Assembly (NCBI RefSeq): GCF_000407605.1
Contig: NZ_ASWO01000005.1
Location: 496,001-560,000 of the forward strand
DNA length: 64,000 nucleotides
Direction of reading: 5' to 3'
Source: Enterococcus sulfureus ATCC 49903
GTDB taxonomy: Bacteria; Bacillota; Bacilli; Lactobacillales; Enterococcaceae
Made by a program: the position numbers and the translations under genes. The notes under the pieces are model-generated. The model ran no database searches. It saw nothing but the letters and a program-made list of their open reading frames with translations, and was not told the origin of the DNA. This document shows positions 7,083 through 14,135 of this stretch, piece after piece. Within the stretch, counting starts at the first letter, position 1. Every line of letters starts with the position of its first letter.

Positions 7083-8146
7083 GGACGATCTCTCCTCGCT
7101 ACAATTTTTAAATCTTCTCCAACTAATTCGATATGGTGAAGACTAAGTTTTTTCATAGTAGGCACCGTAGTATGATCAAAAAAGCTTGATACGCTATTTC
7201 CTCCGATTAAGGTTGGCGACAAATAGGTGATCACTTCATCGACATAGTCAGCTTGTAAAAAAGCATTATGAATATGCGCGCCACCTTCCACATATACTGA
7301 CTGAACGCCTTCACGTTTCAAATACATCAACACTTCCGTTATCGAATCATCTGTTGTTAGCTGACAGACCTGTACATGTTTAGGTAGTTTAGGGATCGAC
7401 GCGTATTTGGTGAAAATCCATACTGGAACATTCGTTTCTTGAAAAATCGCATACGTCAGATTAGAAAATAACCGACCTGTACGATCGAGTACGATTCGAA
7501 GTGGCGGAAATTTTGTTGACTCCGTAGTCAATAAGCTAGGATTATCTGCCAGTACTGTTTGACTTCCAACTAAAATCGCTTGATAATATGCGCGCTCTTT
7601 TCTAACTTGAGCTATAGCATCTACACTTGTAATATTCGTTCGTTGATTGTGGACTATAGAGATTTTGCCATCTAAAGTGATTGCTTGTTTTAAAACTACA
7701 TAGGGTCGATTTTGTTCGTAAAAGGTTAGATAAGCACGGTTCAATGCCCGAACCTCTTGTTCTTGAATCCCCACAATAACCTCGATTCCACACGATTCAA
7801 GATAAGCTTTACCTTGTCCTGAAACTAATGGATTTGGGTCAAGTTGCCCAATTACCACACGTGTAATTCCACTTTCAACGACCGCTTGTGTACAGGGCGG
7901 TTGTTTTCCAAAATGATGACAAGGTTCTAATGTGACATAAAGAGTTGAATTGTGTACATCTTCAGGGGATTCACATTGCGTAAGCACATGTCGTTCTGCA
8001 TGTGGCTGTCCATAGGCTAAGTGTGCACCAGTCGCAATAATCTTATCGTTTTTTACAAGTACAGCACCTACTCGTGGATTTTTATAAGTAGTATAGGTTC
8101 CCTTTTTGGCCTCTTGTATAGCTAAATCCATGTATTGCTTATGCAT
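7067..8146 (-). CDS. ribD: Bifunctional pyrimidine deaminase/reductase
   Basis: A 359-residue fusion for the second and third steps of riboflavin synthesis. The N-terminal zinc deaminase shows HAE (PHAERHVL) and the PCHHFGKQPPC pair of cysteines. The C-terminal reductase shows LKQAITLDGKI, a glycine-rich YVEGGAHIHN motif and NADPH-binding features. A GGAGGTGG ribosome binding site precedes the ATG at 8146. It is the first gene after the FMN riboswitch and its terminator. Confidence 0.96.
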   Translation of the reverse strand: MHKQYMDLAIQEAKKGTYTTYKNPRVGAVLVKNDKIIATGAHLAYGQPHAERHVLTQCESPEDVHNSTLYVTLEPCHHFGKQPPCTQAVVESGITRVVIGQLDPNPLVSGQGKAYLESCGIEVIVGIQEQEVRALNRAYLTFYEQNRPYVVLKQAITLDGKISIVHNQRTNITSVDAIAQVRKERAYYQAILVGSQTVLADNPSLLTTESTKFPPLRIVLDRTGRLFSNLTYAIFQETNVPVWIFTKYASIPKLPKHVQVCQLTTDDSITEVLMYLKREGVQSVYVEGGAHIHNAFLQADYVDEVITYLSPTLIGGNSVSSFFDHTTVPTMKKLSLHHIELVGEDLKIVARRDRPCLQA

Positions 8147-8174
8147 GTTACCACCTCCTGAAAATTGACTGAAT

Positions 8175-8210
8175 AAAAAAACATGCCTCGTAAAATATAC
8201 GAGGCATGCC
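8175..8210 (-). terminator. Riboswitch-controlled intrinsic terminator
   Basis: On the minus strand CATGCCTCG and CGAGGCATG form a stem followed by seven U residues, between the FMN aptamer and ribD. This is the expected expression platform: FMN binding should favour this terminator. Confidence 0.85.
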
Positions 8211-8270
8211 TAAATAAGACCACTTCATTTCAAAAATTGGGTAGACTCTACCCCTTGAAATCGTTTGGTT

Positions 8271-8400
8271 TTCTTCTCACATCCAGACTTTAACTGTCGG
8301 CGCCAGACTCACACTGGCTCCACCGCGTTATGCGGGTCACGGACTTCAAATAGGGTATATTTGTCACCGCCGGTCGGGAATTGCACCCTGCCCCGAAGAA
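8271..8400 (-). promoter_or_regulatory. FMN riboswitch (RFN element)
   Basis: The minus strand shows the conserved RFN aptamer: a 5' CTTCGGGGCAGGGTG segment, CCCGACCGGCGGT, the AGTCCGTGACCC block, a variable hairpin, GAGCCAGTGTGAGTCTGG, CCGACAG and a closing GGATGTGAGAAG. The terminator at 8175-8210 lies between it and ribD. It senses FMN and shuts off the riboflavin operon when the cofactor is plentiful. Confidence 0.96.
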
Positions 8401-8419
8401 TGTATTCAATTCACAGAGT

Positions 8420-8448
8420 ATCGTAACGTAAAGGATTTTCTTCGTCAA
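8420..8448 (-). promoter_or_regulatory. Promoter of the riboflavin operon
   Basis: On the minus strand TTGACG (8448-8443) and TACGAT (8425-8420) are 17 bases apart. The transcript would start just upstream of the RFN aptamer. Confidence 0.65.
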
Positions 8449-8707
8449 GCATTAAAATTTCTTACTGGACTAATTCAAAATGAAATAGTTAGTAGATTTT
8501 CGTTATTTTATTAAAAGGGATTCAACGTGTTTTACTAAACATTTATATTAATAGAAATATTTTTAAAATCAGGTAGTAAAAATATTTGAATATATGTTAT
8601 TTTATAGTGATAAACAGAGGAAAAAAATAATTTTTTCCACTTGTTTATAACCACGATTTTTTGACCATTATTCATAATTTTTGTGTTCTTTCATTTTTAT
8701 ACGATGC
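8449..8707. other. AT-rich divergent intergenic region
   Basis: This lies between the riboflavin promoter and the FusB-type leader. It is very AT-rich with runs of A and T; no reading frame, repeat or RNA fold was recognised. Confidence 0.4.
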
Positions 8708-8712
8708 TTGAC

Positions 8713-8741
8713 TTGCTGATTGCAAAAAAAAAATGTATAGT
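8713..8741 (+). promoter_or_regulatory. Putative promoter of the leader peptide and FusB-type gene
   Basis: TTGCTG (8713-8718) and TATAGT (8736-8741) are separated by 17 bases. The transcript would begin about 35 bases before the leader peptide start. Confidence 0.5.
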
Positions 8742-8781
8742 AGAGTCGAACTTAGATTTCACTATTTAGGAGGGATCCTTG

Positions 8782-8838
8782 ATGACAATTTCATCATACA
8801 TCGTACGCCCAAAGAACTTTATATACCCTATTATTTAG
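8782..8838 (+). CDS. 18-residue leader peptide
   Basis: ATG at 8782 to TAG at 8836-8838 encodes MTISSYIVRPKNFIYPII. An AGGAGGG ribosome binding site lies about nine bases upstream, far stronger than chance would give. The reading frame covers one arm (8810-8817) of the RNA fold that precedes the FusB-type gene. Its position and size match the leader peptides of drug-inducible translational attenuators such as those before erm genes. The known fusB gene is also reported to have a leader. The peptide itself probably has no function apart from stalling the ribosome. Confidence 0.65.
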   Translation: MTISSYIVRPKNFIYPII

Positions 8839-8879
8839 TTCTTTGATGGAAAATTTCCTCAAAGAAGAAAAGAGGAAAT
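8810..8879 (+). promoter_or_regulatory. Attenuator-like RNA controlling the FusB-type gene
   Basis: Segment 1 CAAAGAAC (8810-8817, inside the leader frame) pairs with segment 2 GTTCTTTG (8838-8845). Segment 2 can instead pair with segment 3 (TTCTTTGA 8839-8846 with TCAAAGAA 8859-8866). ATTTCCTC (8853-8860) pairs with GAGGAAAT (8872-8879), which contains the ribosome binding site of the next gene. A stalled ribosome on the leader would free segment 2 to invade the anti-SD helix. Confidence 0.65.
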
Positions 8880-8882
8880 CAT

Positions 8883-9524
8883 ATGACAACAATTACACCA
8901 TCCGAATATTGGTATGCTAAAGAACAAATTAAATCACTTGTCGGTGCATATCACTCTGTAAATGACAAACGTACCATTCAAACGCAACAAGCTTTGATTT
9001 ATGAACATACTGCATTTATTTTTGAACGTTCTAACGAGCTATTGGCGATTTGGGACCGATTTTTAGATGTAACGACAACTAGAGAACAGGCTGAAGCATA
9101 TTTTACTGCAATGAAAATGTTCGTCTTGCCTATGGAGCTTCCTTCAACGAAACAAATCGATAAATTATTTCGAAAAGTTAAAAAAATGAATTATCCAAAT
9201 CTCGAGCAATTTGATCCAAGAGAGCTATCTTATCTGGGATGGACAGATGCCGGGACGAACCGTAAATTTATTATACGGAAACGCGAAAATCGTTTTGAAG
9301 GTGTTTATGGCACATTTAGTACCGATATCAAAAAAGGCCATTGTGCAATCTGTAACCATATCAGTGCTGTTGGATTTTTTCTAGCCACTACTAAAACTTC
9401 AGGTGATGGCACGTATACGAAAAATGGAAATTATATTTGCAGCAATAGTATTCAGTGCAATCAACAGCTGACACATATCGAAACATTTGATCGTTTTTTT
9501 GACACTGTTTCATTAAAAAAATAA
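8883..9524 (+). CDS. FusB/FusC-type elongation factor G-binding protein
   Basis: A 213-residue protein of the FBP family. It has an N-terminal helical bundle and a C-terminal treble-clef zinc finger with candidate ligands Cys154, Cys157, Cys186 and Cys192 (CAIC and CSNSIQC). Proteins of this family bind EF-G and release it from the ribosome when fusidic acid traps it; distant chromosomal homologues exist in many Firmicutes, including Listeria and enterococci. The ribosome binding site GAGGAAAT is buried in the upstream hairpin. The gene stands alone between its leader and a terminator. Whether it confers fusidic acid tolerance here cannot be seen from sequence. Confidence 0.85.
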   Translation: MTTITPSEYWYAKEQIKSLVGAYHSVNDKRTIQTQQALIYEHTAFIFERSNELLAIWDRFLDVTTTREQAEAYFTAMKMFVLPMELPSTKQIDKLFRKVKKMNYPNLEQFDPRELSYLGWTDAGTNRKFIIRKRENRFEGVYGTFSTDIKKGHCAICNHISAVGFFLATTKTSGDGTYTKNGNYICSNSIQCNQQLTHIETFDRFFDTVSLKK

Positions 9525-9547
9525 TCTTTACTCGTTTACAATCAACA

Positions 9548-9590
9548 AAAAACACCTTAAGCATGTATCACAAAGGCTTAAGGTGTTTTT
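9548..9590. terminator. Bidirectional terminator between the FusB-type gene and the SulP gene
   Basis: AACACCTTAAGC (9551-9562) pairs with GCTTAAGGTGTT (9576-9587). A-rich and T-rich flanks give a U run in both directions. Confidence 0.85.
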
Positions 9591-9605
9591 TTATTTACTA
9601 GATGC

Positions 9606-10982
9606 TTATCTCTCGATCAACAAATCAGGATACTGATGTTGTAAATGATAGAGGGTTTCTTTTAAGGCTTCTTTTCCAGCTTTATCCAATACATACAATT
9701 CTGTGATATCTAGTTGCTGATACTGTCTTAAGTCAGTATCAACTAATTTTTCTTTTAACGTATGTGTTGAAGCAAAAAATAATTGTCCAGAAATATACAA
9801 TTGATTCTCATTTTCATCAACTTGTAATTTTGAAGCTTTACTGATAAAAAACAAACTACTGGCAATCACTCCAACTAAAATACCAATAGCTAGATTATGC
9901 GTATACACTACGATTATAATCGTACACAGCATGACTAAACTATCTGTTAGAACCGTCGTACGTAAAAATCGAATACTATCCCAATCAAACGTTTCAAAAG
10001 CCACGGTGATCATAATTCCAATCAGTGCCGCTGTAGGAATTTGGACCATAATACTTTTTAATCCTAAAATCATTATAAATAGCATCATTCCAGCAGTAAA
10101 TGTGGATAGTCTACCTTTTCCACCTGATTTTACATTGATAACCGCTTGACCAATCATCGCACAACCTGCTTGACCTCCAAAAAATCCAGTTATTATATTT
10201 CCAATTCCTTGTGCTTTTACTTCCTGTTGACTATCTCCTTTTGTTTGTGTCATATCGTTCACTAAAGGCAACGTCAGCAAGGATTCAATCAGTCCTACCA
10301 TCGCTAAAGCGAGCGCAGTTGGAAAAATCGTCAATAGCGTGGCCATTGTAAGTGGAACATCCGGCAGTCCAATTTGAGGTAAGCCACCTGTCATATCCCC
10401 TAAATCTCCAACTTGTTGCAGTTGGAGTCCTGAAAACATCGCGATCACTGTCATCACAACAATGATAATTAAAGCAGGAGGAATTGATTTTATAAATTTC
10501 GGTAAGACAAACATCAATAAAATTGTCAGTCCAGTCATGCTATACGTGACTAAATTTTGATGGAACAATTGTTGGATTTGAGCTAAAAAAATTAAAATTG
10601 CCAACGAATTAACAAATCCTAACATGACGGATTTTGAGATAAACCGCATCAACTTATGAATACCTAAATATCCTAAAATCACTTGTAAGATACCAGCCAA
10701 AATCGTAGCTGCAATCATATAAGATAGCCCATGATCACGTACTAGACTGACCATTACTAATGCCATCGATCCTGCAGCAGCCGATACCATCGCAGGACGA
10801 CCACTAGTAAACGAAGTAACAACACACAATATTACCGAGGAAAATAAAGCAGTAATCGGATTAACACCTAAAATAATAGCAAATCCGATTACTTCAGGAA
10901 TCAGTGCGACAGAAGTAACCAATCCCCCAAAAATATCGTCTTTTACATGACTGAACCAGTCTTCTTTCTTTACATAAATCAC
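9606..10982 (-). CDS. SulP family anion transporter with STAS domain
   Basis: A 458-residue membrane protein of the SLC26/SulP family. About eleven hydrophobic helices fill residues 20-375, including the family segment near the start (TSVALIPEVIGFAIILGVNP). A short STAS-like cytosolic domain follows (residues about 385-458, QLFFAST...YVLDKAGKEALK). Substrates of the family include sulfate, bicarbonate and dicarboxylates; the one used here is unknown. The start is GTG at 10982 with AAAGGAG upstream. It lies 12 bases after the universal stress protein gene, so the two are co-transcribed. Confidence 0.88.
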   Translation of the reverse strand: MIYVKKEDWFSHVKDDIFGGLVTSVALIPEVIGFAIILGVNPITALFSSVILCVVTSFTSGRPAMVSAAAGSMALVMVSLVRDHGLSYMIAATILAGILQVILGYLGIHKLMRFISKSVMLGFVNSLAILIFLAQIQQLFHQNLVTYSMTGLTILLMFVLPKFIKSIPPALIIIVVMTVIAMFSGLQLQQVGDLGDMTGGLPQIGLPDVPLTMATLLTIFPTALALAMVGLIESLLTLPLVNDMTQTKGDSQQEVKAQGIGNIITGFFGGQAGCAMIGQAVINVKSGGKGRLSTFTAGMMLFIMILGLKSIMVQIPTAALIGIMITVAFETFDWDSIRFLRTTVLTDSLVMLCTIIIVVYTHNLAIGILVGVIASSLFFISKASKLQVDENENQLYISGQLFFASTHTLKEKLVDTDLRQYQQLDITELYVLDKAGKEALKETLYHLQHQYPDLLIER

Positions 10983-10994
10983 TTGTATTCTCCT

Positions 10995-11405
10995 TTATTT
11001 TACAATTAAAACTGGAACATCTACTTTTGTAGATACGGCGTGACTGACACTACCTAACATTAATTTTTTTATTCTGGTCAATCCTCGATTTCCCATAATG
11101 ACTAAATCAAAAGTATGTTCTTTGATATAGTCGATAATTTTCGTAGCAGGTTCTCCTACTACGATATCAATCGTATGGTTGCCTAATAATCCAGTAATTT
11201 CTTTTTCAATTGTTTGAATCCGTATCCGTTTTTTTTCTTCTTCTGATAAAGACAAATCCAAGCACTGGTCTTTCGCTTCTGAGACCTTCAGCACTTTTAA
11301 CAGCGTAACGTGTGCATCAGGAAATAGTTGTTGATATTTTTGTGCTTCTTTAACAGCATTTAAGGCATGAGTAGAACCATCAAATGCAACTAAAATCGTT
11401 CTCAT
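10995..11405 (-). CDS. Universal stress protein, UspA family
   Basis: A 136-residue cytosolic protein with the Usp alpha/beta fold: the strand and Asp near the start (ILVAFDGS), the GEPATKI segment, and the ATP-binding MGNRGLTRIKKLMLGSVS motif (G2xG9xGS). It is therefore likely an ATP-binding type. It is the first gene of a two-gene operon with the SulP transporter; this pairing suggests the Usp protein modulates the transporter (inference). AAAGGAG precedes the ATG. Confidence 0.9.
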   Translation of the reverse strand: MRTILVAFDGSTHALNAVKEAQKYQQLFPDAHVTLLKVLKVSEAKDQCLDLSLSEEEKKRIRIQTIEKEITGLLGNHTIDIVVGEPATKIIDYIKEHTFDLVIMGNRGLTRIKKLMLGSVSHAVSTKVDVPVLIVK

Positions 11406-11543
11406 CGTTTTCTTTTCTCCTTTAGACTAATAGAAACATCCTAACATATATCTATAAACTTTCAAGCTAAATATTCTTGAAAGTGAAAAGATTTTCTGAA
11501 AAATAAAAAGGAATGTTTTATTCAAAAAAAAGAGAAGAGTATA

Positions 11544-11606
11544 ACCTTAAGGTATAAGGCCTTTGCTTAAAAAGAATTGGAATAAAGAAAAAGTTGTTAG
11601 TATACT
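11544..11606 (+). promoter_or_regulatory. Promoter of the monooxygenase gene with an upstream dyad
   Basis: TTGGAA (11577-11582) and TATACT (11601-11606) have an 18-base spacer. A perfect 10-base palindrome ACCTTAAGGT (11544-11553) lies about 23 bases upstream of the -35 box and may be an activator site. Confidence 0.5.
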
Positions 11607-11632
11607 GATTGTATTAGAAAGGAGTGAATATT

Positions 11633-11923
11633 TTGAGTATTACTGTATTGATTACCTATACCGGAAAAGAACAACGCGCTCAAGAATTTATGCAAGAAAT
11701 GCTCGCTAGCGGACTTGTCGAAAAAATTCGTGCGCAAGCAGGAAATGAACGTTATGAGTATTTTTTGCCTGTCGATCATGTACATTCGGTTTTATTAATT
11801 GATCGATGGACAGATCAACATGCACTCGATTCTCACCATCGTTCTCCGATGATGAAAGAAATTGCCACATTAAGAAAAAAATATAAATTAAGTATGCAAG
11901 TCGAAACGTTCCAACATGAGTAA
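11633..11923 (+). CDS. Antibiotic biosynthesis monooxygenase (ABM) domain protein
   Basis: A 96-residue ferredoxin-like protein of the ABM/quinol monooxygenase type. It shows the start SITVLITYTGKEQ, the central GNERYEYFLPVD and the DRWTDQHALDSHHRSP segment typical of YgiN-like proteins. It is probably a dimer, perhaps acting on quinols. The start is most likely the TTG at 11633, eight bases after AGGAG; a GTG at 11624 overlaps the binding site. It is monocistronic, convergent with the phosphatase gene and shares its terminator. Confidence 0.75.
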   Translation: MSITVLITYTGKEQRAQEFMQEMLASGLVEKIRAQAGNERYEYFLPVDHVHSVLLIDRWTDQHALDSHHRSPMMKEIATLRKKYKLSMQVETFQHE

Positions 11924-11927
11924 GATA

Positions 11928-11965
11928 TAAAATCGCCTTTATCAAGACAGATAAAGGCGATTTTA
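11928..11965. terminator. Bidirectional terminator
   Basis: TAAAATCGCCTTTAT (11928-11942) is the exact reverse complement of 11951-11965. It separates the convergent monooxygenase and phosphatase genes. Confidence 0.85.
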
Positions 11966-11967
11966 TG

Positions 11968-12576
11968 TTAAAGTTTTTCTAATTTCGTCAGCAGTTGAAA
12001 TGTTCCTAACGCTGTACCTTCTAATATTATTGGCTCACAATTCGAAATTTTTAACGTCAAAGTTTCCTCATCTGATAACGCCAGTAATGTACGTAGCATC
12101 AAACGAGTTGCAACAAAATGAGAAAAAATACTAACAGTTTGTGTACTCGTTAACGGTAACTCGTTTAAAAATGATGTTACGCGTTGACTGACATCTTGAT
12201 AATTTTCTCCATTTGGAGCAGCAGTCTGAAAACTATGTTTAAATTCCTGTGTAGCAATAAATTCACGATACTCATGTAACTCAGACTCAGATCGTCCATT
12301 AAATAACCCTAACGAGCGCTCATTTAATCGTTTGTCGCGAATAATATCTATACGTTGTGTCGCTAAACGTGCTGTTTCATAGGCACGTGTCAAATCAGAT
12401 GCATAAATAAGTGTACTATTGTTTATCTCGGAGTGTTCTTGCAACTTTTTGGCTTGTGCTGTTCCTTTGGTAGTCAACAAAATATCCGCTTGACCTGAGA
12501 ACACTCGAGTATGTGGATTTTCTTTATTTAAAGCATTAAATGCAGATTCTCCATGACGAATTAAAATTAATTTCAT
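11968..12576 (-). CDS. Histidine phosphatase family protein
   Basis: A 202-residue phosphatase or mutase of the phosphoglycerate mutase-like superfamily. The catalytic LIRHGES occurs at residues 4-10, the acid segment with NERSLGLFNG (the E-x-x-x-G-x-x-x-G pattern) near 95, and the second catalytic histidine in IFSHFVATR. The substrate is not known; GpmB- or CobC-like housekeeping phosphatases look similar. The ATG at 12576 follows GGAG; an in-frame ATG at 12588 overlaps that site. Confidence 0.85.
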   Translation of the reverse strand: MKLILIRHGESAFNALNKENPHTRVFSGQADILLTTKGTAQAKKLQEHSEINNSTLIYASDLTRAYETARLATQRIDIIRDKRLNERSLGLFNGRSESELHEYREFIATQEFKHSFQTAAPNGENYQDVSQRVTSFLNELPLTSTQTVSIFSHFVATRLMLRTLLALSDEETLTLKISNCEPIILEGTALGTFQLLTKLEKL

Positions 12577-12710
12577 GCTAAACTCCATTTCTTTTCATTC
12601 AATTTAAGACTATATCTACACTAGCAAATTTTAGTTGGGTTTTCAATTTATTTTTTTAAATTTATCGTGATTGCGATAATAGTTAGGTTAAAACCCGATT
12701 GATGTTGCAA

Positions 12711-13505
12711 CTATCGTTTTCTTTTTTGACGCCATAGATTAAAGCGCTGTAGTTGATTTCGTGTCCGTTTTATTTGACGATAACGTTTTGGTTCTTTTTT
12801 ATAAAAATCTTGATGCATCGCTTCTGCTTCATAAAATGGGCCGCTCGGTAAAATCTTGGTTACGATCGGATTGGTATAACGGCTACTGTTGGCTAGTTTA
12901 GCTTTTTCTTCTTTTGCAATACCTTCCTGAGTTAGATTGGCCACATAAATAACGGGTTGGTAATGAGGTCCACGATCTTGAAATTGGCCAAATGCATCTG
13001 TTGGATCTGTCACGTCAAAATAAAGTTCAACTAATTTGCGATAGCTTAATTGTGTCGGATCAAATATGATCTTTACTGCTTCAACATGTCCACCTTCTCC
13101 ACTAAGTACTTGGTCATAAGTCGGTCTAGTCGTTGTCCCTCCCGTATAACCAGATCGTATGTTAATGACACCTGGATAGGTATCAAATGGTTCAACCATA
13201 CACCAAAAACATCCTCCAGCAAAAATCGCTTCTTCATAAACAGATGAACTTTCTTTAAGTGGCTTTGAATCAATAGTCTTTTTTTGTTCTCCTCGCAATT
13301 GCGTGAAGTAAAAATCATGAACATCTGGTGTCAGCGTCCCTCTTAGTGCTAAAGGCCGCAGTGTATATTCTAATTGAGCTAAAATCGTCGCTTGAGATTG
13401 CTCGTCCCATTGATTTTTAGCTTGAATCAACTGTTCACGTTCCCATTGCCTAGTTCCTGGGTTTAAAATAAGATTGTATAATTGGTTTAATCGTTGTTCC
13501 TCCAT
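12711..13505 (-). CDS. msrA: Peptide methionine sulfoxide reductase A with N-terminal extension
   Basis: A 264-residue enzyme that reduces methionine-S-sulfoxide in oxidised proteins. The catalytic GCFWC is at residues 98-102, followed by the MsrA features GYTGG, the [12 protein letters not shown] segment and the [15 protein letters not shown] block. Most MsrA proteins begin about ten residues before the GCFWC. Here about 88 helical residues precede it, a form seen in several Lactobacillales. The tail is strongly basic (KRTRNQ...RQKRKR). AGGAGGGCG precedes the ATG. It is a single gene. Confidence 0.93.
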   Translation of the reverse strand: MEEQRLNQLYNLILNPGTRQWEREQLIQAKNQWDEQSQATILAQLEYTLRPLALRGTLTPDVHDFYFTQLRGEQKKTIDSKPLKESSSVYEEAIFAGGCFWCMVEPFDTYPGVINIRSGYTGGTTTRPTYDQVLSGEGGHVEAVKIIFDPTQLSYRKLVELYFDVTDPTDAFGQFQDRGPHYQPVIYVANLTQEGIAKEEKAKLANSSRYTNPIVTKILPSGPFYEAEAMHQDFYKKEPKRYRQIKRTRNQLQRFNLWRQKRKR

Positions 13506-13579
13506 TTTACGCCCTCCTCATCCTTACTTGTAGTATAACATGTTCAACAATAAGGTATTTAATCTACTACAGCTAGCGG

Positions 13580-13618
13580 ATATAACAATAAAATAATAAC
13601 GTTATTTTATTGTTATAT
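13580..13618. repeat. Perfect 17-base AT-rich inverted repeat
   Basis: 13580-13596 is the exact reverse complement of 13602-13618 around a five-base loop. It lies in the divergent gap between msrA and the unknown gene at 13796, with no U run on either side, so it is not a standard terminator. It could be an operator or a cruciform. Confidence 0.6.
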
Positions 13619-13795
13619 ATTTCCCAAATGTTTCATTGTCTTTTTTACAATCTTCTGTGTTAGAATAAAGTTAAATGGGATATTTTACTATTCTTTATCT
13701 TTCAATATTTACATAAAAACAGTTATTTAATAACATACATAGTTTATTTTGGGGAACAAGCTGTATTTTCTACAGTATAAAAAGGGGGATTTGTA

Positions 13796-14113
13796 ATGAA
13801 TGCATCTAAATTAAAACAAGGATTAGAGTTAAAAAAACCTGGCATTATCAACTGGTTTCATATCAATGGCTATTCGTTAGAAGAATACCAAGCAGGACGT
13901 ATTCAAATTGAAGATAAAGCACAGTTTATCAGCGAGCAATTGCAACATTTTGCCAAAAATGAAAATTTTGTCTTATTCTCAAATTCTATTCAAGATCTTG
14001 AGTATAGCTTTATTATTATCGATCAAGATGATGAAAACGGTTCTTTTCGTCTATTCAGCGATTTTTCAGAAGTGGTCGCAGCATTTGATAACGTTCTGGC
14101 AAAAATGAGTTAA
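13796..14113 (+). CDS. Hypothetical protein
   Basis: A 105-residue acidic soluble protein that I do not recognise. It has no signal peptide, membrane segment or known motif. The C-terminal half alternates beta-like segments (NFVLFSN, LEYSFIIIDQDD, GSFRLFSDFSEV), so a small alpha/beta fold is likely. A strong AAAAGGGGG precedes the ATG. A TATAAA box preceded by a CTGTA/TACAG dyad lies just upstream, suggesting its own regulated promoter. The glycosylase fusion follows 22 bases downstream with its own AGGAGG, so the two may be co-transcribed. Confidence 0.65.
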   Translation: MNASKLKQGLELKKPGIINWFHINGYSLEEYQAGRIQIEDKAQFISEQLQHFAKNENFVLFSNSIQDLEYSFIIIDQDDENGSFRLFSDFSEVVAAFDNVLAKMS

Positions 14114-14135
14114 ACGACAAAACAGGAGGTGTTTT

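Noticed and set aside
199-12690. A shared 14-base string (TGCGATAATAGTTA) near 199-212 and 12672-12685, as a possible repeat.
   Set aside because: A 14-base match is expected several times by chance in 64 kb, and no longer similarity surrounds it.
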